NCBI GenBank assembly: GCA_050748485.1
Contig: JBOGPP010000002.1
Span: 40,041-104,040, forward strand
Direction of reading: 5' to 3'
Source of the DNA: TH5896 sp050748485
GTDB lineage: Archaea; Thermoproteota; Nitrososphaeria; Nitrososphaerales; Nitrososphaeraceae
DNA: 64,000 bases
Below the pieces are notes generated by a model. That model had not been told where the DNA came from and made no database searches. It was given only the letters and a program-made list of their open reading frames with translations. Of the stretch, positions 37,576 through 46,743 are shown in pieces. Every line of letters begins with the position of its first letter. Positions within the stretch are counted from its first letter, which is position 1. Made by a program: the position numbers and the translations under genes.

Positions 37576-38809
37576 ACCTAATTTGAATCTCAGCTAAAAC
37601 TAACTGATTTGCCACTCTTAAAGGTATTCTTAATACTCTGGAGATTTTCCTGATGTCCTCAAACTCTGGTTTGGCATTAACCATATTTCCGTGAGAGTCT
37701 TTAGAAACCTTTACATGGATACTAAATTCATCATTTAATATCTTGCATTTCATGCTTACTGTATCTCTACTTAATACTATCCTATTCGTTTCTTGAATCC
37801 GTACGCCCAAAGTCCCAGTTTCCATAAAGAGAATATCTAGTATAGTATCCAATTGGGTGTGATCAGCAATGATTCTAATTGTATAATTCGGTCTGTTCTT
37901 CTTAGAAAGGCCTGGAATGACAGTTATATCCTTTGTCTCTGTCATGCTCAAACGTTCGATTAAAGCTCCTAGGTTCTCTCCTGTGATATCATCTACATTA
38001 GTTTCCACTACAATCACAGTATCATTCCCATACTTGAATGATGAATGGGAGGTTCCCATCACAAATCTTGTCACATTTGCAATTTGTCCAAGATCTTTAG
38101 AACCTGCACCGAATCCGATTCTTTCAGGCTTCAAATCTGGGTATCTACTTACACTCCCTTTACAAAGATTTGCGAGTAGAGTAGCACCAGTTGGAGTCGT
38201 TGTTTCGGTATCAGAGTATCCAGCTGTAAGAATAAATGGTCTGCCCAAAAAGATTTGTAATACCGCGTTAGTTGGATTTTGGACAATTCCGTGCGAGAAA
38301 TGTGTCAAACCGCTACCTGTTGCGATCGGCGTTGAGTAGACATTCGAAGAGAAGAGATCAAGACTTCTAGCAGCAATGCCTGATCCTACTAAGTCGACCA
38401 ATGTGTCGATATTTGATGTTTCGTGGAGGTCAACCGCCTTAACACTCTGACCGTGAATTTTAGATTCGGCAAGAACCAGACTTTTCATAGAATTCTGAAT
38501 ATATGAACTGGTTTGTCGATCTAAATCCAAGTGCGCGCAACAACGAGTGGCAGCAGCAATAAGCTCGCTCCCTTTTCTACTGGTTTTACTATCTGTAGTT
38601 TTGAGAACAAATCGGGTTGCTTTGATCCCCCTCGATGTTACTTTTTCAAATCTTGCTTCCAAGATCCTGACACCCTCCAAGAACCCCTCACATGCATAGA
38701 TTGAGTCAAGAACTTCTTTTCTCTCTGACCCTGCATCAATCAGGGATGAAAGAAACATATCACCTGATATACCTGAAATTTGTGAATCAAACACTGCAAT
38801 TTTTGGCAA
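37547..38809 (-). CDS. larC: LarC: nickel insertion protein of the pincer cofactor
   Basis: LarC inserts nickel into the sulfur-loaded pyridinium nucleotide, using CTP. The 420-residue protein has the family N-terminus FDSQISGISGDMFLSSLIDAG and VDLHETSNIDTLVDLVG, then TTTPTGATLL and a C-terminal part beginning VVETNVDDITGE that holds the nucleotide-binding half. It is one continuous frame, unlike lactobacillar larC, which needs a programmed frameshift. It is the first gene of the minus-strand operon; a TATA box lies 29-39 bp before its ATG. Confidence 0.95.
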   Translation of the reverse strand: MPKIAVFDSQISGISGDMFLSSLIDAGSERKEVLDSIYACEGFLEGVRILEARFEKVTSRGIKATRFVLKTTDSKTSRKGSELIAAATRCCAHLDLDRQTSSYIQNSMKSLVLAESKIHGQSVKAVDLHETSNIDTLVDLVGSGIAARSLDLFSSNVYSTPIATGSGLTHFSHGIVQNPTNAVLQIFLGRPFILTAGYSDTETTTPTGATLLANLCKGSVSRYPDLKPERIGFGAGSKDLGQIANVTRFVMGTSHSSFKYGNDTVIVVETNVDDITGENLGALIERLSMTETKDITVIPGLSKKNRPNYTIRIIADHTQLDTILDILFMETGTLGVRIQETNRIVLSRDTVSMKCKILNDEFSIHVKVSKDSHGNMVNAKPEFEDIRKISRVLRIPLRVANQLVLAEIQIRFGDKFHTRA

Positions 38810-38837
38810 GGACTAACTCTAATGATAAGGGTAAGTG

Positions 38838-38848
38838 TATATTTATTT
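38838..38848 (-). promoter_or_regulatory. TATA box of the larC operon
   Basis: Read on the minus strand, AAATAAATATA lies 29-39 bp before the larC ATG, which fits a leaderless transcript. It faces the mdh promoter within a 115-bp divergent intergenic region. Confidence 0.55.
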
Positions 38849-38886
38849 TGTATTCGTTTCAATGCTTGTAGAACAGAATTAAAAGA

Positions 38887-38895
38887 CTTTTATTA
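38887..38895 (+). promoter_or_regulatory. TATA box of mdh-larB
   Basis: CTTTTATTA lies 30-38 bp before the mdh ATG. With the larC TATA box it makes a back-to-back promoter pair, so the two halves of the Lar island could be co-regulated. Confidence 0.5.
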
Positions 38896-38924
38896 GTGAC
38901 ACGGGGCGTATTTTTGAACAATAG

Positions 38925-39839
38925 ATGAATATAACTGTTGTCGGGTCGGGTAAAGTCGGGGCGTCTGCAGCATTGAACTCTTGTCTGCGAAAGTTGGGAG
39001 ATGTTCTTTTATTGGATATCGTCAAGGGACTTCCCCAGGGCGAGGCTCTGGACATAAATCATCAGTTGTCTGAACTAGGGATCGATTGTAGTGTGAGAGG
39101 TTCAAACGAGTACTCGGACATGAAAGGCTCGGACATCATCGTATTAGTCGCAGGGGTAGGCAGAAAACCTGGAATGACTAGAATGGACCTCCTTGCAACG
39201 AATGCAAATATCATTAAAGAAATAGCTACCAAGATACGATCGTTGGCTAGTCGAGCAATTGTGATCGTTGTCACAAATCCCGTTGACCCGATGACGTATT
39301 TGACCTTAAAATTTCTTGGAACAGGCAAGAATAGGGTAATGGGAATGGGCAACATGCTTGATCTTTCGAGGTTCAAGAATTTCATTCACGAGACCACTGG
39401 ATTTTCGAGGGGTTCCATCAGTGCGATGGTGATCGGAGAACATGGCGAGAACATGCTTCCTCTTCCTAGATTTTCTTCAGCATCAGGAATTCCGCTAACC
39501 ACATTTTTGTCATCCGAACAAATCTTGAACACCTTGGAATCTACCAGAAAGATTGCTGCTGATGTTATCTCGCTAAAAGGTGCCACAATTCACGCCCCTG
39601 GTAATGCGATTGCAGCAATGATTGAATCTATAGTAAGAGATAGGAAAAGTCTCATACCAGTCTCGGCCCTTTTGGACGGAGAATATGGTGCTTCAGATGT
39701 TTGTCTTGGGGTTCCAGTTATACTCGGTGCAAATGGTATCGAGAAGATAGTCGAACTAGAACTTGACAGTTCGGAAAAAGACATGTTTGATAGAGGAGTA
39801 AGAAGCGTCAAAACTGCAATTAACGAGTTGCATGTGTAA
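38925..39839 (+). CDS. mdh: Malate dehydrogenase (LDH/MDH family)
   Basis: It oxidises malate to oxaloacetate with NAD. The 304-residue protein has the Rossmann motif GSGKVG (7-12), D31 ending the second strand (NAD preference), GVGRKPGMTRMDL with substrate-side R80 and R86, VTNPVD, and the catalytic histidine in GEHGENMLP. R80 in place of the lactate-type glutamine supports malate as substrate. It lies 33 nt upstream of larB on the same strand and divergent from larC-larE, which hints that a hydroxyacid racemized by a Lar enzyme is its substrate. Confidence 0.93.
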   Translation: MNITVVGSGKVGASAALNSCLRKLGDVLLLDIVKGLPQGEALDINHQLSELGIDCSVRGSNEYSDMKGSDIIVLVAGVGRKPGMTRMDLLATNANIIKEIATKIRSLASRAIVIVVTNPVDPMTYLTLKFLGTGKNRVMGMGNMLDLSRFKNFIHETTGFSRGSISAMVIGEHGENMLPLPRFSSASGIPLTTFLSSEQILNTLESTRKIAADVISLKGATIHAPGNAIAAMIESIVRDRKSLIPVSALLDGEYGASDVCLGVPVILGANGIEKIVELELDSSEKDMFDRGVRSVKTAINELHV

Positions 39840-39872
39840 TACTTTTATCATCGAGAGGCCCAGTGGTTACGA

Positions 39873-40703
39873 ATGGATCTCAGCCGATTGATGAAAAAAT
39901 ATTCCAATGGCGAAATCGGAATTAACGAAATTCAAAGAGAAATTTCTATTGAAAACATTGGATACATTGGGGAGAACATAGCACGTCTTGACGTACAAAG
40001 GGAGACACGCAGGGGTTGTCCAGAGGTTATCCTTGCATTAAATAAGCAATACGATGATCTGTATGAAATTACACTAATGACGTTGCAAAAAACTGGCTTG
40101 GCCCTCATTACAAAGGCATCCCAGGAGGTCTTTACCAAACTCTCCACTCAGTTGAAAAAGGAAGGGTATATGACTGAGACAGCGACGCGTGGAACCACCA
40201 TTCTGGTTTCGGCGAAAGAAGTCACAATCGCTGAAAATAGTCCTCAAATAGGGATTATTTGCGCGGGGACCTCGGACATCCCTATCGCAGAGGAGGCGAG
40301 AATGATGGCCAAAGCTATGGGCTGCGTTGCCGATCTGTCCTATGACGTTGGAATAGCGGGATTGCATCGGCTGCTTCCGGCCTTAAGAAGCATAATAGAA
40401 AAAAACGTAGAGGCTGTCGTAGTAGTAGCTGGAATGGAAGGAGCTCTTCCATCAGTCATTTCCGCGTTGGTGGATGTCCCGGTGATAGGAGTGCCTACAT
40501 CAATCGGCTATGGGATGGGGTCTGGCGGCATCGGAGCTTTGACATCAATGCTACAGAGCTGCACATTTGGATTGGCCGTCATGAATATTGATAATGGCAT
40601 CGGTGCAGGAGCGTTTGCAGCTCTAATCTGCAAAAGGATGTCCTTGATTCATCCCAGAAAAGATGATTCGCTTCGTACTTGTTCTCATGGAGTTGTAAGC
40701 TAG
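39873..40703 (+). CDS. larB: LarB: pyridinium-3,5-biscarboxylate mononucleotide synthase
   Basis: LarB carboxylates and hydrolyses nicotinic acid adenine dinucleotide to start the nickel-pincer cofactor. The 276-residue protein has an N-terminal helical region, IGYIGENIARLDVQRETRRGCPEVI-like entry and a C-terminal domain of the AIR carboxylase (PurE) fold. Key stretches are ICAGTSDIPIAEEA, VVVAGMEGALPSVI, PVIGVPTSIGYG and NIDNGIGAGAFAA, which are LarB hallmarks and differ from PurE. It is cotranscribed with mdh. Confidence 0.95.
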   Translation: MDLSRLMKKYSNGEIGINEIQREISIENIGYIGENIARLDVQRETRRGCPEVILALNKQYDDLYEITLMTLQKTGLALITKASQEVFTKLSTQLKKEGYMTETATRGTTILVSAKEVTIAENSPQIGIICAGTSDIPIAEEARMMAKAMGCVADLSYDVGIAGLHRLLPALRSIIEKNVEAVVVVAGMEGALPSVISALVDVPVIGVPTSIGYGMGSGGIGALTSMLQSCTFGLAVMNIDNGIGAGAFAALICKRMSLIHPRKDDSLRTCSHGVVS

Positions 40704-40720
40704 GGAGGCTTTCTCAAACG

Positions 40721-40729
40721 TTTATAAAG
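40721..40729 (+). promoter_or_regulatory. TATA box of the rpl18 operon
   Basis: TTTATAAAG lies 53-61 bp before the rpl18 ATG, leaving a leader of about 25-30 nt that contains AAGGTG at about 40760 as a possible ribosome site. Confidence 0.5.
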
Positions 40730-40781
40730 GCTTTTCAGTCGTTGGTTATAATTACTTGAAAAGGTGTAAGATGATAATATA

Positions 40782-41381
40782 ATGGGTTATATTGCCACAC
40801 TCAAGAGAATTAGAAATGGTCGAACCAATTACAGGAAGAGGGCCGCACTTCTTCTCTCGAGAAGAAAATTTGTTACTATAACCGTCAGCGACGAGAACGT
40901 TCAAGCTCAGATCGCATACCCGATGTCGAAGGGGGATGTTACTATCACATCGTCTCATAGCAGAGAACTTACAAGATTCGGTTGGAACGGTTCTCTAAAT
41001 TCTCTCCCCGCATGTTATTTGACAGGCCTGCTATTGGGCAAGAAGTCGCTGCGAAAGGAGGTAGACGAGGCTATCCTCTATACTGGAAAGAATCCATTTA
41101 CGACTCGGGTCGCTGCCTGTCTTAAAGGTATAATTGATTCTGGGATGAAAGTGCCTGCATCCGATTCTTCATTTCCACCAGAGGAACGCCTGGTGGGAAA
41201 TCACATTGCAGAATATGCCCGAATTTTACAAGATGAGAATAAAGACGCTTACAATAGCCGTTTTTCAAAATTAATCGCTAATAACTTTGATCCTACTCAG
41301 TATAGTAGCTATGTACACAAAGTTAAGGATGCTATTGCTTCTTCAGACGGAATAGATTCAGTTGCAGGCAAAGAGAAGTGA
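40782..41381 (+). CDS. rpl18: Ribosomal protein L18
   Basis: L18 binds 5S rRNA in the large subunit. The 199-residue protein shows archaeal features: LKRIRNGRTNYRKRAALLLSRR, YLTGLLLGKKSL, and the C-terminal extension present in archaeal and eukaryotic homologues. It begins the surviving tail of the spc operon in this window; the upstream members (L5, S8, L6, L32e, L19e) are not adjacent here, being replaced by larB and a new promoter. Confidence 0.95.
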   Translation: MGYIATLKRIRNGRTNYRKRAALLLSRRKFVTITVSDENVQAQIAYPMSKGDVTITSSHSRELTRFGWNGSLNSLPACYLTGLLLGKKSLRKEVDEAILYTGKNPFTTRVAACLKGIIDSGMKVPASDSSFPPEERLVGNHIAEYARILQDENKDAYNSRFSKLIANNFDPTQYSSYVHKVKDAIASSDGIDSVAGKEK

Positions 41382-41397
41382 GTTGGAGTAGGTTGAA

Positions 41398-42009
41398 ATG
41401 AGCCGACAGAATCAGCAACATTCTGAGTGGATACCGAGGACATCCTTGGGCTTGTTGGTGGCCAGTGGGAAGTTAAACTCGATGGACGAAGTCTACGAAA
41501 ATGGACTCAGGATACAAGAATCAGAGATTATAAAGCGCCTGCTTCCAGACATTCGAAGTCAGGTTGTTCACGTTGGGATTGTGCAGAAACAGACGGATGC
41601 TGGAGAAATGACAAGATTTAATGCTATTGTAGCAGTTGGGAACGAAGCAGGATGGTTTGGGATCGGAAAGGGTAAGGCATCTCAGATGCGGATTGCAATA
41701 GATAAAGCGACTAATACGGCCTTCTTGAACGTCATCCCAGTGAAGCGTGGTTGTGGAAGTTGGGAGTGTCGGTGTGATCAAAGCCATTCTATTCCTTTCA
41801 AGGTAAGAGGTAGAGGTGGGAGCGTAACTATAGAAATTATTCCGGGGCCAAGAGGCCTTGGGCTTGTAGCTGGGGAGCATATACGGAGTTTATTAAAACT
41901 CGCCGGCTTAACTGATGCATGGACGAAATCATTTGGATCAACTAGTACAATGTCTTCTACTACAAAGGCTATATTTGACGCTCTGCGGAGCACATATAGT
42001 AAAGGATAG
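41398..42009 (+). CDS. rps5: Ribosomal protein S5
   Basis: This small-subunit protein is involved in decoding accuracy. The 203-residue protein has the double-stranded-RNA-like N-terminal domain with TRFNAIVAVGNEAGWFGIGKGKA and the C-terminal IEIIPGPRGLGLVAGEHIRSLLKLAG. The N-terminal part beginning EWIPRTSLG is typical of archaeal S5. It is 16 nt after rpl18. Confidence 0.97.
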   Translation: MSRQNQQHSEWIPRTSLGLLVASGKLNSMDEVYENGLRIQESEIIKRLLPDIRSQVVHVGIVQKQTDAGEMTRFNAIVAVGNEAGWFGIGKGKASQMRIAIDKATNTAFLNVIPVKRGCGSWECRCDQSHSIPFKVRGRGGSVTIEIIPGPRGLGLVAGEHIRSLLKLAGLTDAWTKSFGSTSTMSSTTKAIFDALRSTYSKG

Positions 42010-42025
42010 GAGTGCTGCAAGAATA

Positions 42026-42484
42026 ATGGCTTACTTGGTTGTTAGGATGCGCGGTACGGTTAATGTGCCATATTGGGCCAATACAACATTAGAAAGTCTT
42101 AATCTTTCAAAGAAATTCAGAGCGACAATTGTGCCAGAAAGTACAGAATATTCAGGTATGTTAAATAGAATAAGGCAACTTGTGACGTGGTGTCGCGTTG
42201 ATAACGAGACAGTGAAAGATCTTCTAGATAAAAAAGGTAGGAAGACTGCATCTCAGCCATTGAAAGAATCTGATTTACCCAAAGAATATGGCAATTTGGA
42301 CAAACTTGCGATTGATATAGCAAACGATACAGTAGTGCTCTCTAAACTCAATGGTATAAAACCATGGTTCGCATTAAATCCGCCTCGAGGTGGGTTCAAG
42401 AAGTCTGTCAAGAAGCAAACAACTCAAAATGGAATACTTGGAGAGAACGTATTGTTGATCGATCTCGTTAAGAAAATGATGTGA
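42026..42484 (+). CDS. rpl30: Ribosomal protein L30
   Basis: L30 of the large subunit, archaeal long form (about 152 residues). The ATG at 42026 follows AGGAGTG and gives the correct start MAYLVVRMRGTVN; the frame is open farther upstream within rps5 but that part has no meaning. The tail LNPPRGGFKKSVKK matches archaeal homologues. Confidence 0.95.
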   Translation: MAYLVVRMRGTVNVPYWANTTLESLNLSKKFRATIVPESTEYSGMLNRIRQLVTWCRVDNETVKDLLDKKGRKTASQPLKESDLPKEYGNLDKLAIDIANDTVVLSKLNGIKPWFALNPPRGGFKKSVKKQTTQNGILGENVLLIDLVKKMM

Positions 42485-42502
42485 GAGAGTTACGGAGCAA
42501 GA

Positions 42503-42511
42503 CTTATTTAA
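42503..42511 (+). promoter_or_regulatory. Internal TATA box before rpl15
   Basis: CTTATTTAA lies in the 88-bp gap between rpl30 and rpl15, about 62-70 bp before the rpl15 ATG. It may give a second transcript for rpl15-secY and the genes after it. Confidence 0.4.
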
Positions 42512-42572
42512 GGTTAGACCCATTTCCAACACCAAGACGTTGAGTTTGAACGTGGGAGAGAAGTAACTGATT

Positions 42573-43013
42573 ATGGCTACTAGATTCAGAAAGAGTCGAA
42601 GACAAAGGGGGAGTAGGTTTTGTGGTTGGGGACAGATAGGACAACATAGGCAATCTGGTAGCCGAGGTGGAATTGGCGGCGCGGGGAAACACAAACACTT
42701 TTGGATTAGAACCGTCATTGAAGAACCTGATCATTTTGGACACGATTCTACAAAGCCAACAAGGCAGAATAGATTAAATCGGTGGGTTAATTTGCGAGAC
42801 GTAAACGATTTGGCGTTTCGGTTCGGCACTACGAACGAGCATGGCAAATTAGTCCTAGATCTGAGATCGATTGGCTATGACAAGCTCTTGGGAGGAGGAA
42901 CGCTCCTGAAACCTATCGTAGTACGTGTAGCTAAAGTCTCTGCGACTGCAAAGCAAAAGATCGAATTAGCTGGAGGCGATATAGTACTGAATGAAGAACT
43001 CGGTTCAAACTAG
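42573..43013 (+). CDS. rpl15: Ribosomal protein L15
   Basis: L15 of the large subunit. The 146-residue protein is Gly/Arg-rich at its start (FRKSRRQRGSRFCGWGQIGQ, then GSRGGIGGAGKHKHFW) and ends with KIELAGGDIVLNEE, as in archaeal L15 (L27a-like). It overlaps the start of secY by 23 nt. Confidence 0.96.
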   Translation: MATRFRKSRRQRGSRFCGWGQIGQHRQSGSRGGIGGAGKHKHFWIRTVIEEPDHFGHDSTKPTRQNRLNRWVNLRDVNDLAFRFGTTNEHGKLVLDLRSIGYDKLLGGGTLLKPIVVRVAKVSATAKQKIELAGGDIVLNEELGSN

Positions 43014-44430
43014 CGAGAGTATCTTTCGGCGCGTCATAAAGCGCGTATCTACTTACATACCTCAGGTCGAAAAGCCTAAGAAGAAATTAACTCTTACTGA
43101 GAAGTTTGTATGGTGTGGTATTTGTCTCCTTATCTATCTTATTATGGGGCAAGTCCCACTTTACGGTGTCACCGATGATCCTGCATTTGATTTCCTTGCT
43201 TTCGCTAGAGTAATCTTTGCTGCTCAGCAGGGAACATTATTAGAATTAGGCATAGGCCCAATAGTCACTGCTGGTCTTCTAATGCAGCTTCTTAAGGGAT
43301 CCGAGCTGATAAAGCTCAACTTCAAAAACCCAGATGATAGGGCATTGTTTACTTCTGCGACAAAACTTGTCACTATTATTGTTATTGTAGCAGAAGGGGC
43401 GCTCTACGGCGGAAGTGTTTATGGAGGGTTAGTAGCACAGCCCGAATTTGTCGCAATCGTTATCGCTCAGTTGATAGGTGCCAGCTTGATAGTAATGCTG
43501 CTAGATGAGCTAGTGCAAAAGGGATGGGGCCTAGGATCGGGCATAAGCCTTTTCATAATGGCAGGAGTTGCTCAAGGGATATGGTGGGCCGTATTCAGTC
43601 CAATTCCAGCACCAGATGGTGGAAGTGTAGGTATACTTCCATTCATGGTGGAATCAGCTATGAACGGGACCCTACAGGACGTACTATTCAGATCAGGCCA
43701 GCTTCCGAGCCTCTTTAGTCTGATAATTACATGTTTGGTGATAGCAATGATAGTATACGTCCAGGGAATTCACGTAGATATTCCTATCGTCTCAACGAAA
43801 TATAGAGGTTTTAAAGCGGTATATCCCATCAAGCTGCTGTATACTTCAAACATACCGGTGATATTGGCATCAGCGTTACTGGCTAACGCGATATTTATGG
43901 GTCAGATGCTATGGGCAAATTATAATCCTCAGAATTCGAGTCCTGCATTTAATTTAATAGCCCAGTACGATCCTGAAAATCCCCAGAGCCCTACTGGAGG
44001 AATACTTTATTACGTAACACCCCCTAGGAGTATTGAAGCTGCGGCTCAAGACCCTTTACGAGCAGTGGTATATGTTATATTTCTCACCACGATTGTTACC
44101 ATTTTTGGAAAACTGTGGGTTGAGCTTGGTGGTCTGTCTCCCAAAGCTGCGGCTAAAAATTTACTTGATGCAGACGTTCAAGTACCCGGATTTAGACGTT
44201 CACAAGGATCTGTTGAGACATTGCTGAATAGGTATATCCCTTCAGTAACGATAATTGGAGGTGTAGTGATAGGTCTACTTGCAGCTACTTCTGATGTATT
44301 GAATGTTTTCGGAACCGGAATAGGAGTCCTATTAATGGTAGATATACTAGTCAATTACTATAATCTACTCGTAAGAGAGCAGGTCGACGTGCACATGCCA
44401 AAATTGGCGGCCTTACTTGGCAGGAAATAA
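42991..44430 (+). CDS. secY: Protein translocase subunit SecY
   Basis: This is the channel-forming subunit of the Sec translocon. The 479-residue protein has ten hydrophobic segments, the plug-region LYGVTDDPAFDFLAFA, GLLMQLLKGSELIKL, the cytoplasmic loop YKNF-like STKYRGFKAVYPIKLLYTSNIPVIL, and QVPGFRRSQGSVETLLNRYI near the end. Start at ATG 42991 inside rpl15; its own end overlaps adkA by 14 nt, so translation is probably coupled. Confidence 0.97.
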   Translation: MKNSVQTSESIFRRVIKRVSTYIPQVEKPKKKLTLTEKFVWCGICLLIYLIMGQVPLYGVTDDPAFDFLAFARVIFAAQQGTLLELGIGPIVTAGLLMQLLKGSELIKLNFKNPDDRALFTSATKLVTIIVIVAEGALYGGSVYGGLVAQPEFVAIVIAQLIGASLIVMLLDELVQKGWGLGSGISLFIMAGVAQGIWWAVFSPIPAPDGGSVGILPFMVESAMNGTLQDVLFRSGQLPSLFSLIITCLVIAMIVYVQGIHVDIPIVSTKYRGFKAVYPIKLLYTSNIPVILASALLANAIFMGQMLWANYNPQNSSPAFNLIAQYDPENPQSPTGGILYYVTPPRSIEAAAQDPLRAVVYVIFLTTIVTIFGKLWVELGGLSPKAAAKNLLDADVQVPGFRRSQGSVETLLNRYIPSVTIIGGVVIGLLAATSDVLNVFGTGIGVLLMVDILVNYYNLLVREQVDVHMPKLAALLGRK

Positions 44431-45025
44431 CATTCATAGCTTTGCTAGGTTGATTGTAGTTGGTGTCCCAGGGGTAGGAAAAACGACGGTCATTACCAAA
44501 GCTGCTGAGCGATTAAACCAGTTGGGTTCAAATACTCAAGTACTGGTATTTGGTTCGATAATGTTTGATGAGGCGAGGAAAATGGGTATTAGAGATAGGG
44601 ATGAAATGCGGAAGCTATCGGTCAATACCCAGCGTCGACTTCAAGAAATGGCGGCCAGAAGTATTAGTGCATTACAGAATGTCAATATTGTGATCGATAC
44701 TCACCTTTTTATTAACACTGCTATAGGAAGGTATCCAGGCATACCCCAAAGTCTTTTGGACGCATTGTCACCAACTCATTTAGTTATGATTTCTGCTGAT
44801 CCTGAAGAAATTTTTGTTCGAAGGATGCAAGACGATACTAGAAGTAGAGATTTAATTTCCATAGACAGTATCAAGAATGATTTAGAGATCGCGACCATCA
44901 TGATAGCTACATCTTCTGTGTTGACCGGCGCCCCCTTTAAGGTCATTTTCAATTATAGAGATAGGTTACATGAAGCTGTTAGTGAATTAGTTGAAATAAT
45001 GTCAGTGAAAAGTGAGAAAAAATGA
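44417..45025 (+). CDS. adkA: Adenylate kinase, archaeal type
   Basis: It interconverts ATP + AMP and 2 ADP. The 202-residue protein has the P-loop VVGVPGVGKTTV (about 12-23), IVIDTHLFINT, and the RRMQDDTRSRD lid region of archaeal AdkA, which differs from bacterial Adk. The TTG start at 44417 overlaps secY; a TTG at 44450 would give the shorter N-terminus usual in the family. Placement after secY is standard. Confidence 0.93.
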   Translation: MAGNNIHSFARLIVVGVPGVGKTTVITKAAERLNQLGSNTQVLVFGSIMFDEARKMGIRDRDEMRKLSVNTQRRLQEMAARSISALQNVNIVIDTHLFINTAIGRYPGIPQSLLDALSPTHLVMISADPEEIFVRRMQDDTRSRDLISIDSIKNDLEIATIMIATSSVLTGAPFKVIFNYRDRLHEAVSELVEIMSVKSEKK

Positions 45026-45639
45026 TGTATCAAAGCATTATCGACTCCCTCATTATGCAGTTGCCTGGTCTAACTCCTCACTACACGAAGACCCCAATTT
45101 TCCCTGACATGGTATCCGGATTAATCGTAGCTGCACTTATTGCTATATCAATGAACTTTGCTATGGCTCTGCTTAGAAAGCGAACTACAGATATAGACAA
45201 GATGCACAGAGTCATGAAAGAAACCAACGAATGGCGGAAACAGTATACAGATGCCATCAGGAAACGCGATAAAGTTCGAGTTGAGGAGCTAAAAAAGAAG
45301 CAAGCTTCGGTGAACAAGATGACTATGGAGATGCAGCAGCAACAGATGAGGCCGATGCTAATTTATATGATGCCCTCACTCATGGTCTGGATTTTTGTGT
45401 TTCCTGCCATCTTTGGTTCTACTACTGGTCTTTCTCCCATTCAAATTCCTTGGATAACCTGCAGTCCAGAAAATGTTCAGTTGGACCAGCAGCTGGACGC
45501 TGATGGTCAACCAAAAGGTGCCTGCTCTGTCCCGGGGGAGCTTTTTCTGTGGGGCTGGTTTCTGATTACATCTTTTGCATTTAGTGGCATAATTTCTAAG
45601 GTAACCAAGACGTCTATGCCTGGCCTTACAGGAAATTGA
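45022..45639 (+). CDS. EMC3/TMCO1-type membrane insertase (DUF106, YidC-like)
   Basis: It is a member of the Oxa1 superfamily that inserts membrane proteins beside SecY. The 205-residue protein has a first membrane segment (about 30-50), a charged coiled cytoplasmic region (about 52-110, with RKRDKVRVEELKKKQASVNK) and two further membrane segments (about 115-132 and 177-195). It lies in its conserved place between adkA and cmk, overlapping both by 4 nt, which supports co-production with the translocon. Confidence 0.9.
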   Translation: MMYQSIIDSLIMQLPGLTPHYTKTPIFPDMVSGLIVAALIAISMNFAMALLRKRTTDIDKMHRVMKETNEWRKQYTDAIRKRDKVRVEELKKKQASVNKMTMEMQQQQMRPMLIYMMPSLMVWIFVFPAIFGSTTGLSPIQIPWITCSPENVQLDQQLDADGQPKGACSVPGELFLWGWFLITSFAFSGIISKVTKTSMPGLTGN

Positions 45640-46304
45640 GACAAAGAAACACGAAGGTGAATGAATCCGTCCAAGATGGAAGGATCGATCTTAGCAACGC
45701 GGTCAGCGAAAGAAGCCATAACAAGACACAGACTTTCTCGATAATTGTTTCAGGTTGGCCTGCGGTTGGTAAGACGACTGTTGCCGCAGAGCTGGCCGAT
45801 GAATTTGGCCTTACGCTTTACAACGGTGGTGATATCCTTAAGCAGATCGCTACTAATTTGGGTTATCGAACATCCGGTACCGATTGGTGGGATAGTGAGG
45901 AGGGCAAACAATTCATGGAGAAAAGGAAGAGCGATCATACTTCCGATATAGAAGTCGATAATAAGTTGAAAGATATTATAAAAAAAGGTAATGCAGTAGT
46001 CACGAGTTATACTCTTCCATGGTTGGTAAAGGATGACTGTATCAATCTCTGGCTTCAGGGATCTCCCAAGAACAGGGCTACTCGAATGGCGAGCAGGGAT
46101 AACATTAGTTTAGCTGAGGCTACAGAAATCATAAAAGAAAGGGACTACCAGAATAGCCAGATTTATGAAGATCTTTACGGATTTGAATTCGGGAAGGACC
46201 TTTCTGTCTTTGATTTCTCACTAAATACCGATATGATGGATCTTAGTTCTCTTATTCAAATATCAAAGGACATAGTTAGGAAGGTCAAGTACCGGCTAGA
46301 ATAA
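45636..46304 (+). CDS. cmk: Cytidylate kinase, archaeal type
   Basis: It phosphorylates CMP and dCMP. The 222-residue protein has the P-loop SGWPAVGKTTVAAELA (about 39-54), GDILKQIA, and RDNISLAEATEIIKERD in the lid. The N-terminal 35 residues are extra compared with short archaeal Cmk and the true start may be further in; the frame opens at a TTG overlapping the preceding stop. It ends the spc-like unit. Confidence 0.9.
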   Translation: MRQRNTKVNESVQDGRIDLSNAVSERSHNKTQTFSIIVSGWPAVGKTTVAAELADEFGLTLYNGGDILKQIATNLGYRTSGTDWWDSEEGKQFMEKRKSDHTSDIEVDNKLKDIIKKGNAVVTSYTLPWLVKDDCINLWLQGSPKNRATRMASRDNISLAEATEIIKERDYQNSQIYEDLYGFEFGKDLSVFDFSLNTDMMDLSSLIQISKDIVRKVKYRLE

Positions 46305-46743
46305 GCCCTGAATTTATTCGGAAATGCGTAAATCAATCTGGGCATCGTAATTCTAATTGTCATCGCATGACAAAGACACCGTCAATTTCCAGTCTTTCCC
46401 AAATAATGTAATCCACACTAAGCATTGGTTTCAGACGCTGAAAGCATCTTCCACTTTATATTTATCCAGACCCAAGGCACATGATAGGTTAATCCAGTTG
46501 AGCTATTGAAGGGTATCTATAATTCACAAATCAACGCTCATCTAAGGTCGTTAGATTCTGATTGGCAATTAGCATGTCACATATATTGGCAATTCAAAAC
46601 AGCATAGCTGGTTCTTGACCACATAATAATGAAGAGTTTTTCCCTATTCATTTATTGTACATGTTATTATATCAGGGGTCTACAACATGTCATGCGTCAG
46701 GAAACCTTTAAATTCTGTTATCAAGGTTTTTTACCATAAGGAA
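46305..46743. other. Intergenic stretch
   Basis: About 440 AT-rich bases following cmk. I see no gene or tRNA; the last 40 bases hold the promoter of the START-like gene. Confidence 0.5.
46705..46714 (+). promoter_or_regulatory. TATA box deciding the start of the START-like gene
   Basis: CCTTTAAATT lies 30-39 bp before the ATG at 46744. An ATG farther upstream in the same frame (46687) precedes this TATA box and so is unlikely to be transcribed. Confidence 0.5.
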
